Source of the DNA: an uncultured Caulobacter sp.
GTDB lineage: Bacteria; Pseudomonadota; Alphaproteobacteria; Caulobacterales; Caulobacteraceae
Length of the DNA: 18,930 nt
Direction: 5' to 3'
Assembly: GCA_937991555.1 (NCBI GenBank)
Contig: CALKHU010000063.1
Span: forward strand, 1 to 18,930
Made by a program: the position numbers and the translations under genes. Of this stretch, positions 8,685-14,843 are shown one piece after another. The first letter of the stretch is position 1, and the number at the start of each line of letters is the position of its first letter. Under the pieces are notes generated by a model. That model had not been told where the DNA came from and did no database searches. It worked only from the letters and a program-made list of their open reading frames with translations.

Positions 8685-10432
8685 TCGGCCCGCTGCGCAG
8701 GACGGTCGCCGGGCTCGCCGTCCTCGCGATTCTCGCCTCGGGACCAGCCGGTGCGTCGCCGCCGGTCGCCGGCGCCGCGCCGTCCACCGTCTCGGCCGCG
8801 TCCCCGACGCACGGCGGCTTCGTGGCCGCCGCCAATCCGATGGCCGTGGAAGCCGGCCTCGCCGTCCTTCGCCGCGGGGGCAGTGCGGCGGACGCCGCTG
8901 TCGCCGTGCAGGTGATGCTGGGCCTGGTCGAGCCGCAGTCCAGCGGCATCGGCGGCGGCGGCTTCGTGATGCACTACGACGCCCGGACGGGCGAGGTGAC
9001 GGCCTGGAACGGTCGCGAGACCGCCCCCGCAGGGGCGAGTCCGACGATGTTTCTCGACGACGACGGCGCGCCGCTGAAGCGTCCGGAGGCGATCCGCAGC
9101 GGCCGCGCCACCGGCGTTCCCGGGGCGATGGCGGTGCTCGAGGCCGTGCACGGGCGCTACGGCAAGCTGCCCTGGAACGCGCTGTTCGACGACGCCGCCC
9201 GGACAGCCGATGAAGGCTTCGCGGTGACGCCGCGTCTGGCTGGCTACATCGCCAGATACACCGCCGACGGCAAGGCGCCGGACGCCAGGACGCTGTTCTC
9301 CCGGCCCGACGGCGGGGTGCTGCAGGCCGGGGACCTTTACCGCAATCCGGCCTACGCCGCCGTCATGCGGCGGATGGCGGCCGAGGGCGCGCGCGTGCTT
9401 CACGCCGGTCCGATCGCCGAGAAGATCGTGGCCCGCACGACCGCCGCGCCCTATCCCGGAGCCATGACGCTGAAGGACCTCGCCGGCTACCGGCCGCAGG
9501 AGATCCCGGCGCTGTGCAAGCCCTACCGCGTCTATGTGATCTGCGTGCCCTCGCCGCCGGCCAGCGGCGTGGGGCTGCTCGAGCTGATGGGACTGCTGGA
9601 GCGGACCGACATCGACCGCCGCGGTCCGGACGATCCCCAGGCCTGGTTCCTGTTCGCCGAGGCGAGCCGGGTGATGTACGCCGATCGCGACCGCTATGTC
9701 GGCGATCCGCGCTACGTGCCGGTGCCGGTCGCGGGTCTGCTCGATCCCGCCTACCTCGACCAGCGCGTCCGCCTGATCGGCGCGCGGGCGGGCGAGCCGC
9801 CCCGGGCCGGAAAGCCCGCGGGCGCACGCATGGCCGGGATCGACAGGACCGACGAGCCGGCCGGCACGACCCACTTCGTCATCGTCGACGCCGAGGGGGA
9901 CGTAGTCTCGATGACCACCACGGTGGAGTCGTACTTCGGCTCGGGCCGCGTCGTGGAGGGCTTCTTCCTCAACAACCAGCTGACCGACTTCTCCTTCAGT
10001 CCGAACGAGAAGGACGGCGCGCCCGCCGCCAACGCCGTGGCCGGCGGCAAGCGGCCGCGTTCGTCGATGACGCCGGTGATCATCCTCGACCGCCAGGGGC
10101 GGTTCGTCGGCGCGGTCGGCTCGCCGGGGGGCAACGCCATCCCCGCCTACGTCGCCAAGACGCTGGTCGGCGTGCTCGACTGGAAGCTGCCCATGCAGCA
10201 GGCGATCGATCTACCGAACCTCGTCGCCCGCGGTCCCGACTTCAACGGCGAGGCCCACCGGTTCGCGCCGGGCGTCGTCGAGGGCCTGAAGGCGCGCGGC
10301 GTCGAGGTGAAGCGCGGCGCCGGCGAGGAGAGCGGGATCCATGGCGTGATGATCGTCGACGGCGTGCTCGTCGGCGGCGCCGATTCCCGCCGCGAGGGCG
10401 TCGCCCGCGCGCTTCCGTCTCCCGCCCACTGA
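8681..10432 (+). CDS. ggt: Gamma-glutamyltranspeptidase (second, Bacillus-type active site)
   Basis: This 583-residue GGT precursor begins with a signal peptide (RR followed by AGLAVLAILASGPAGA). It cleaves gamma-glutamyl bonds by hydrolysis or transpeptidation in the periplasm. Thr396 in GTTHF is the expected autoprocessing site and nucleophile. Further landmarks are RRGGSAADAAVAV, SSGIGGGGFVMHY, NGRETAP (carboxylate-binding Arg), TTTVESYFGSG with Glu416 where E. coli has Asn411, NNQLTDFS with the amino-group-binding Asp436, KRPRSSMTP with the paired serines, and SPGGNAI. The Glu416/LTD combination resembles the Bacillus subtilis enzyme, unlike the upstream paralogue. The GTG start at 8681 overlaps the preceding stop (GTGA), so translation is probably coupled. 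All key residues for a classical gamma-glutamyl hydrolase appear intact. It is followed ten bases later by the lyase gene. Confidence 0.93.
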   Translation: MIGPLRRTVAGLAVLAILASGPAGASPPVAGAAPSTVSAASPTHGGFVAAANPMAVEAGLAVLRRGGSAADAAVAVQVMLGLVEPQSSGIGGGGFVMHYDARTGEVTAWNGRETAPAGASPTMFLDDDGAPLKRPEAIRSGRATGVPGAMAVLEAVHGRYGKLPWNALFDDAARTADEGFAVTPRLAGYIARYTADGKAPDARTLFSRPDGGVLQAGDLYRNPAYAAVMRRMAAEGARVLHAGPIAEKIVARTTAAPYPGAMTLKDLAGYRPQEIPALCKPYRVYVICVPSPPASGVGLLELMGLLERTDIDRRGPDDPQAWFLFAEASRVMYADRDRYVGDPRYVPVPVAGLLDPAYLDQRVRLIGARAGEPPRAGKPAGARMAGIDRTDEPAGTTHFVIVDAEGDVVSMTTTVESYFGSGRVVEGFFLNNQLTDFSFSPNEKDGAPAANAVAGGKRPRSSMTPVIILDRQGRFVGAVGSPGGNAIPAYVAKTLVGVLDWKLPMQQAIDLPNLVARGPDFNGEAHRFAPGVVEGLKARGVEVKRGAGEESGIHGVMIVDGVLVGGADSRREGVARALPSPAH

Positions 10433-10442
10433 GAGCCCGGCC

Positions 10443-11366
10443 ATGCCCTTCAACGAAAGCTCGCGCGGCGTCTACGCCATCGCGGTGACGCCGTTCACGC
10501 CCGATGGCGCGGTCGACCTGGAGTCGACGGACCGGATGGTCGACTTCTACGAGCAGGTGGGCGTCGATGGCCTGACGATCCTCGGCATCCTCGGCGAAGC
10601 GCCCAAGCTGGACGCCGCCGAGGCGCTGGCCTTCGCCACCCGGGTCATCCGCCGGACCGATCTGCCGGTGGTCGTCGGCGTCTCCGCGCCCGGCTTCGCC
10701 GCCATGGGCTCGCTGGCGAGGGCGGTGATGGATGTCGGCGCGGCGGGGGTGATGATCGGCTCGCCGCCGAACCTGCGCACCGACGACCAGATCGTCGGCT
10801 ACTTCGCCGCCGCCGCCGAGGCGGTCGGCCGCGACACGCCCTGGGTGCTGCAGGACTATCCGCTGACGCTGACGGTCCAGATGACGCCGGGCGTCATCCG
10901 CCGGATCGTGCAGGACAACCCCAGTTGCGTGATGCTGAAGCACGAGGACTGGCCGGGCCTTGAGAAGATCACGGCGCTGCGCGGCTTCCAGGCCGACGGC
11001 TCGATGCGGCCGATCTCGATCCTGTGCGGCAACGGCGGCCTGTTCCTCGACTTCGAGACCGAGCGCGGGGCGGACGGGGCCATGACCGGCTACGCCTTCC
11101 CGGACATGCTGGTGGAGCTGGTCGAGCACGCTCGCGCCGGCCGCCGCGACGCCGCGCACGACCTGTTTGACGCCCACCTGCCGCTGCTGCGCTACGAGCA
11201 CCAGCAGGGGGTCGGCCTGGCGGTCCGCAAGTACATCCTGAAGAAGCGCGGGGTGATCGCCGGCGACCACCAGCGCAAACCCGCCCAGGCGCTGACGGAC
11301 CGTGCGCGGGCGGAGGTGGACTATCTGCTGGCCCGGCTCGCCCGATTCGACAGCCGCGCCGCCTAG
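10443..11366 (+). CDS. DapA/N-acetylneuraminate lyase superfamily aldolase or dehydratase
   Basis: This 307-residue cytoplasmic TIM-barrel protein belongs to the class I, Schiff-base pyruvate-dependent lyase family. The N-terminal [14 protein letters not shown] strand, the QDYPL segment with the catalytic Tyr139 (equivalent to the YNxP motif) and VMLKHED with the Schiff-base Lys166 are visible. The family's substrate loop, GTTGE in true dihydrodipicolinate synthase, reads GILGE (48-52), so the two threonines of the DapA proton relay are missing. This argues against the housekeeping lysine-pathway enzyme and for a catabolic aldolase or dehydratase acting on a different 2-keto acid. The start ATG follows the GGT stop by ten bases with a GAGAG-type site. 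Its place between GGT and SDR genes suggests breakdown of the carbon skeleton released by the upstream enzymes; the substrate is not identifiable. Confidence 0.85.
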   Translation: MPFNESSRGVYAIAVTPFTPDGAVDLESTDRMVDFYEQVGVDGLTILGILGEAPKLDAAEALAFATRVIRRTDLPVVVGVSAPGFAAMGSLARAVMDVGAAGVMIGSPPNLRTDDQIVGYFAAAAEAVGRDTPWVLQDYPLTLTVQMTPGVIRRIVQDNPSCVMLKHEDWPGLEKITALRGFQADGSMRPISILCGNGGLFLDFETERGADGAMTGYAFPDMLVELVEHARAGRRDAAHDLFDAHLPLLRYEHQQGVGLAVRKYILKKRGVIAGDHQRKPAQALTDRARAEVDYLLARLARFDSRAA

Positions 11367-11377
11367 GAAGGACGACC

Positions 11378-12163
11378 ATGGATCTCGGCATCTCCGGCAA
11401 GACGGCGCTGGTCCTCGGCGCCTCCAGCGGTCTCGGCCGCGCCATCGCGCTCGGCCTGGCGGGCGAGGGCGTCAACGTCGCGGTGGCCGCCCGCAGCGAG
11501 GCGGCCCTGCACGCCCTGGCGCGCGACATCGAGGCGACGGGCGTCCGCGCCCTGGCGCTGAGGTGGGACCTCGCCGACCTCGGCGTCATCGACGGCAATG
11601 TCGGGGCGGTCGAGACCGCGTTCGGGGGCGTCGATATCCTGGTCAACAACACCGGCGGGCCGCCGCCGACGACCGCCTCCGGCCAATCTCCGGACCTGTG
11701 GGCGGCGCAGTTCCAGGCCATGGTCGCCTCGGTCATCGCCACCACCGACCGCGTGCTGCCGGGCATGGTCGCGCGCAAGTGGGGCCGGATCATCACTTCG
11801 ACCTCCTCCGGCGTGATCGCGCCGATCGCCAATCTCGCGATCTCCAACGCCCTTCGTCTGTCGCTCGTCGGCTGGTCCAAGACCCTCGCCCGCGAGGTCG
11901 CCCGCGACGGCGTCACCTGCAACATCGTCGTGCCCGGCCGCATCGCGACGGACCGCACGCGCTTCCTCGACGAGAAGCGGGCCGAGCGCGAGGGGCGCAC
12001 CGTCGAGCAGGTCGAGGCCGCCAGCCTGGGAGCCATTCCGGCCGGCCGCTACGGCGAACCGCGCGAGTACGCCGACGTCGTCGCCTTCCTCGCCTCCGCC
12101 CGCGCCTCCTACGTCACCGGCTCGACCGTCCGCGTGGATGGCGGCCAAATCGCCTCGATCTGA
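11378..12163 (+). CDS. SDR-family protein with degenerate catalytic YxxxK motif
   Basis: This 261-residue protein has the short-chain dehydrogenase/reductase fold: a GASSGLG nucleotide-binding loop near the N-terminus, LVNNTGG in place of NNAG, an STSSG catalytic-serine region (Ser143 likely), and a C-terminal [11 protein letters not shown] strand. In the place of YxxxK the sequence reads SNALR (156-160), so both the catalytic Tyr and Lys appear replaced (Ser156, Arg160), although the following [13 protein letters not shown] aligns normally. A subgroup of FabG-like SDR proteins with imperfect active sites is known, and this looks like a member. It may be a reductase with unusual chemistry or a non-redox enzyme. 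A strong GGAAGGA site precedes the ATG, 11 bases after the lyase stop. It belongs to the same operon. Confidence 0.88.
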   Translation: MDLGISGKTALVLGASSGLGRAIALGLAGEGVNVAVAARSEAALHALARDIEATGVRALALRWDLADLGVIDGNVGAVETAFGGVDILVNNTGGPPPTTASGQSPDLWAAQFQAMVASVIATTDRVLPGMVARKWGRIITSTSSGVIAPIANLAISNALRLSLVGWSKTLAREVARDGVTCNIVVPGRIATDRTRFLDEKRAEREGRTVEQVEAASLGAIPAGRYGEPREYADVVAFLASARASYVTGSTVRVDGGQIASI

Positions 12164-12189
12164 GTCCGTTCTCTTCCGGAAGTCCCGCC

Positions 12190-12900
12190 ATGTCCCTCGA
12201 TCCCAAGCTCAAGGCCGCTCTCGAGACGATCTCGACCGGCACCCTGACCACCATCCTGCTCAAGAAGGGCCTGCGGAACGTCTGGCTGCGCGGCGCCATG
12301 CCCTATGCCGCCGCCGACGGGCGGGTCGTGGGCAAGGCCTTCACGATGCGCTTCGTGCCGGCCCGCGAGGACCTGGCCACGCCGGCGTCCTGGGCCTCGC
12401 CCCGGTCGACCCGCGCGGCGATCGAGGACATGCCGGAGGGCGTGGTGGTGGTCATCGACGGCCTCGGCTGCACCGACGCCGGCGTGTTCGGCGACATCCT
12501 CTGCGCCCGGATGGTCAAGCGCGGCGTGGCCGCGATGATCACCGACGGCGTGGTCCGCGACGCCGTCGGCGTGAAGGCCACCGGCCTGCCGGTCTGGTGC
12601 GCCGGAGTCGCGGCGCCGCCCTCGGTCGCCGGCCTCACCTTCGTCGGCTGGCAGGAGCCGGTCTCCTGCGGCGGCGTCGCCATCTTCCCGGACGACGTCA
12701 TCGTCGCCGACCAGGACGGCGCCGTGGTGATTCCGGCCGATCTCGTCGCCCAGGTCGCCGAGGAGGGCGTCGAGCAGGAGCGGCTCGAGGGCTGGATCGT
12801 CACCGAGGTCGAACGCGGCGTGCCGCTGCCGGGCCTCTACCCGGCCAACGAGGAGACCCGCGCCCGCTACGAGGCGTGGAAGGCGTCGCAGGGGTTCTGA
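12190..12900 (+). CDS. RraA-like / HMG-CHA aldolase family protein
   Basis: This 236-residue protein belongs to the RraA/4-hydroxy-4-methyl-2-oxoglutarate aldolase fold family. Recognisable parts are GRVVGKAFTM (44-53), a GLGCTDAGVFGD segment with Asp102, ITDGVVRDA with the Arg123-Asp124 pair typical of the divalent-metal and pyruvate site, and the late CGGVAIFPDDVIVADQDGAVVIP strand-loop. Catalytic members cleave 4-hydroxy-2-keto acids to pyruvate; others are RNase E inhibitors or have been annotated as menaquinone methyltransferases. Retention of the G-D...R-D residues and the catabolic context favour an aldolase or decarboxylase over the RNase regulator. The ATG at 12190 has CGGAAG upstream and follows the SDR stop by 26 bases. 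It is the last gene of the tight run; the next gene is 95 bases away. Confidence 0.83.
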   Translation: MSLDPKLKAALETISTGTLTTILLKKGLRNVWLRGAMPYAAADGRVVGKAFTMRFVPAREDLATPASWASPRSTRAAIEDMPEGVVVVIDGLGCTDAGVFGDILCARMVKRGVAAMITDGVVRDAVGVKATGLPVWCAGVAAPPSVAGLTFVGWQEPVSCGGVAIFPDDVIVADQDGAVVIPADLVAQVAEEGVEQERLEGWIVTEVERGVPLPGLYPANEETRARYEAWKASQGF

Positions 12901-12995
12901 CCCCCCGCGGGCGAGGCTTTAGTCATTTGGGGTGATATCCGCGGTCGCCGACTCATGGTCTCTGGCGCCTCCGGTTGCGCTGTACGAACGGTTGA

Positions 12996-13610
12996 ATGAG
13001 CTCGCGTCTTTCGGCCAAGGCTGGACTGGCGATCCGCAAGCTTCGACTCGCGGGCGGCTGGACGCTCGCCCAGCTGAGCGAGCGATCGGGCGTGCCCCTG
13101 TCGACGCTGTCGAAGGTCGAGCTCGGCCAGACCTCCCTGAGCTACGAGAACCTGCTGCGCATCTGCAGGGGACTCGAGATCGACATGGCGCGGCTGATCG
13201 GCGCCGAGGCCGACGGCATGCTCGGCGCCCCGACGATGACTCCGACGCCGCCCGCGGCGCTCGGCCGCCGGTCGGTGGTCCGGGCAGGGGAGGGCGAGGC
13301 GACCGCCCTGCCCTGGGGAAGCGGCCGGGTCGCGGCCGCCGAGCTCGTCCGCAAGGCCTTCACCCCGATCGTCTGCGAGGTCGAGGCGACCGAGGTCGAC
13401 GGGCAGGGCGGATACCGTCGTGGCGAGGGCGAAGCTTGGCTGACGGTGCTGAACGGCGCCCTGGTCCTCCATTCTGAACTCTATGCGCCGCTACATCTGG
13501 TCGCGGGGGACGGCGTCTATTTCGACACGCGCGCCGGCTACGCCCTGGTCCGGGAGGGGGACGCGCCCTGCAAGGTCCTGCTGGTCCTGCCCGGCGACGC
13601 CCGCGACTGA
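12996..13610 (+). CDS. XRE-family transcriptional regulator with C-terminal cupin domain
   Basis: This 204-residue regulator has a Cro/CI helix-turn-helix at about residues 11-68 (IRKLRLAGGWTLAQLSERSG, then PLSTLSKVELGQTSLS) and a cupin sensor domain at about 120-198. A proline-rich linker (80-90) separates them. Such HTH-cupin proteins usually control nearby amino-acid or polyamine catabolism genes by binding a small effector. The cupin lacks the usual metal-ligand histidines: the HxH...E segment reads YRRGEGEAW (140-148) and the final His position is Tyr182, so effector binding is probably metal-free. ATG 12996 lies directly after an in-frame TGA, so no longer start is possible; the Shine-Dalgarno match is weak. 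It is co-directional with and downstream of the catabolic operon, and is a reasonable candidate for its regulator (inference). Confidence 0.88.
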   Translation: MSSRLSAKAGLAIRKLRLAGGWTLAQLSERSGVPLSTLSKVELGQTSLSYENLLRICRGLEIDMARLIGAEADGMLGAPTMTPTPPAALGRRSVVRAGEGEATALPWGSGRVAAAELVRKAFTPIVCEVEATEVDGQGGYRRGEGEAWLTVLNGALVLHSELYAPLHLVAGDGVYFDTRAGYALVREGDAPCKVLLVLPGDARD

Positions 13611-13645
13611 CCGCCGCGCCGGGCGGCAGGCCGTTCTCTCATTTA
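13611..13645 (+). terminator. Possible weak intrinsic terminator after the regulator gene
   Basis: Directly after the regulator stop codon, CCGCC (13611-13615) and GGCGG (13622-13626) can pair around a 6-base loop, followed by a pyrimidine-rich stretch (TTCTCTCATTT). The stem is short and the U-tract is interrupted, so this is only a possibility. Confidence 0.25.
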
Positions 13646-14033
13646 ACCAATTGTTTGCCGAACCTTGTCAGCGATGCCGTGACGGCAACAGGCCGCGGGG
13701 CGAGCGGGCATGCGGACATCGACTTCCGGAAGGGGCGACCATCAGTCCCGCCGCTGGTCGCGCGCGCCGCACGAGGCGCTGAGCCGCCTTAACGCCGACG
13801 CCGCCGTCACGGGCCCGGCCGCCGCGACCGGGACCTCGGCGAGGGCTTTGGGCGACGATGGCCCGGCCCGACGGCGCGCGACCGCCGCCGCCTGGCGCGT
13901 CCATCTTTCGAACCAGCAAACCATTGAAAGACTTGGCATATTCCCGCTCGGAGGCGTCCCTGCCGCCCCCGCCGTAGGGGCGATCCGGGGGCGTCCGGCC
14001 GGATCGACCGGCGTCACGACGCCGCAGAGCGCC
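13646..14033. other. Non-coding or decayed stretch between regulator and chemotaxis operon
   Basis: No convincing gene is visible here on either strand. Frames stay open by chance in this GC-rich sequence, but none shows family motifs and the wobble-position GC bias is weaker than in neighbouring genes. The promoter of the chemotaxis operon may lie here. A locally AT-richer patch (13913-13946) is the most promoter-like part, but I found no clean -35/-10 or sigma-54 match. Confidence 0.5.
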
Positions 14034-14153
14034 GTTCCGCGCACGGTAAACGCCGCCGTTAACCAGATGGATCGAGTGACGCAGCACAATGCGGTCGCGG
14101 TCGGTGACTCGACCGCAGCCGTGCCCACGCCGCGAGGGTGGGGTGAGGTCTAG
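14034..14153 (+). pseudogene. 3' remnant of a methyl-accepting chemotaxis protein gene
   Basis: Read in the frame that starts at 14034, this stretch encodes VNAAVNQMDRVTQHNA, then VAVGDSTAA. This matches the C-terminal part of the MCP signalling domain, typically (I/V)NxAVNQMDQVTQQNAAMVEESTAA, over about 27 residues. The frame then ends after TPRGWGEV at the TAG 14151-14153. The last residues vaguely resemble the aromatic-acidic tail (for example WEEF) found at the end of many alphaproteobacterial receptors. No MCP motif is seen upstream in any forward frame, and the usual spacer between STAA and the tail is mostly missing. I read it as a deletion remnant of an mcp gene that once preceded the STAS gene. 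A short functional peptide cannot be excluded: the frame is open from 13683, with an ATG at 13710. Confidence 0.6.
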
Positions 14154-14168
14154 GAAAAGGGGCCGGGG

Positions 14169-14459
14169 GTGACCACGAACCTTGAACCACTGAAGCTCGG
14201 GTCGAACCTGAGCATCGACCAGGCAGGGCCGCTGCGCGACGCCCTGCTCGGCCGCCGCGGCGCGCCGCTGGACATCGACGCGAGCGATGTCGAGCGCCTC
14301 AGCGGGCCATGCTTCCAGGTGCTGGCTTCGGCCCGCGTGACCTGGAACGCGGACGGACAGCCGCTCGCGTTTACCACAGTTTCACCTGCCTTCGAGAACG
14401 GTCTGGCCCTGATGGGCGCCGCCGACTGGATCCGCCCGCAAGAGGACCGCCTCCCGTGA
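14169..14459 (+). CDS. STAS-domain chemotaxis-associated protein (Caulobacter CheX position)
   Basis: This 96-residue protein has a STAS-like pattern: N-terminal strand LGSNLSIDQAGPLRDAL, then LDIDASDVERLSGPCFQVLASA (35-56), then an AFTTVSPAF strand and a final helix. STAS proteins are often switched by Ser/Thr phosphorylation, but the DSSG-type phosphoacceptor loop reads LSGPC here, so classical anti-sigma-antagonist phosphorylation is doubtful. In Caulobacter-type clusters a protein of this kind lies between mcp and cheY; its role in signalling is poorly defined. The GTG start at 14169 is supported by an AGGAAAAGG site at 14152-14160 and by the overlap of its stop with the cheY start (GTGA). 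It is the first intact gene of the chemotaxis operon. Confidence 0.8.
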   Translation: MTTNLEPLKLGSNLSIDQAGPLRDALLGRRGAPLDIDASDVERLSGPCFQVLASARVTWNADGQPLAFTTVSPAFENGLALMGAADWIRPQEDRLP

Positions 14460-14821
14460 GCCTGACTATCCTTGCCGTCGATGACTCCCGCACCATCCGT
14501 GAAATGCTCGGCCATACGCTCCGGCAGGCCGGCTATCAGGTGATCACCGCCGAGGACGGCATGCATGGACTCGAGGTCCTGCAGACCGAACGCCCCGACG
14601 TGATCGTCACGGACATCAACATGCCCCGTCTGGACGGGTTCGGCTTCATCGAGGCCGTCCGCTCGGAAGGTCCCTCGAAGGCCACGCCGATCCTGGTGCT
14701 GACCACCGAGAGCGAGCCGGAGAAGAAGGCCCGCGCCCGCGCCGCCGGGGCTACGGGCTGGATCGTCAAGCCCTTCGACCCGGTCAAGCTGGTCGAAGCC
14801 ATCCGCCGGGTCGCGGCCTAG
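14456..14821 (+). CDS. cheY: Chemotaxis response regulator CheY
   Basis: This 121-residue single-domain receiver carries the full phosphorylation site: acidic pair Asp9-Asp10 (AVDDSRTIR), phosphoacceptor Asp53 (VTDINMP), Thr83/Thr84 (VLTTES) and Lys105 (VKPFD). There is no output domain, so it should carry the signal from CheA to the flagellar motor or act as a phosphate sink. The GTG start overlaps the STAS stop by four bases, giving MSLTILAVDDS, which is where a receiver should begin; longer upstream readings in this frame belong to overlap with the STAS gene. cheA follows after 22 bases. Confidence 0.95.
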   Translation: MSLTILAVDDSRTIREMLGHTLRQAGYQVITAEDGMHGLEVLQTERPDVIVTDINMPRLDGFGFIEAVRSEGPSKATPILVLTTESEPEKKARARAAGATGWIVKPFDPVKLVEAIRRVAA

Positions 14822-14843
14822 GAACTGAAGGGGTAGTTCCACC

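Noticed and set aside
12901..12995. Possible terminator or promoter between the RraA-like gene and the regulator (CCCGCGGG palindrome, AT-richer TTTAGTCATTT).
   Set aside because: The palindrome is only eight bases with no loop or U-tract, and no paired promoter elements are convincing.
13643..13650. TTAACCAA, close to a CtrA half-site (TTAACCAT).
   Set aside because: It is a single imperfect half-site more than 500 bases before the STAS gene with no partner at the right spacing.
13933..13948. TTGGCATATTCCCGCT resembling a sigma-54 -24/-12 promoter.
   Set aside because: The GG to GC spacing is nine bases rather than ten and the -12 part is poor.
14045..14064. Near-palindrome GGTAAACG-N4-CGTTAACC upstream of the chemotaxis operon, operator-like and containing TTAACC.
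   Set aside because: It is explained by coding for VNAAVN in the MCP remnant, where a repeated Val-Asn pair produces the symmetry; the spacing does not fit a TTAA-N7-TTAA CtrA site.
13742..14128. Minus-strand open frame of 128 codons in the gap before the chemotaxis operon.
   Set aside because: There are no recognisable motifs, it overlaps the MCP-like plus-strand frame, and open frames of this length are expected by chance at this GC content.
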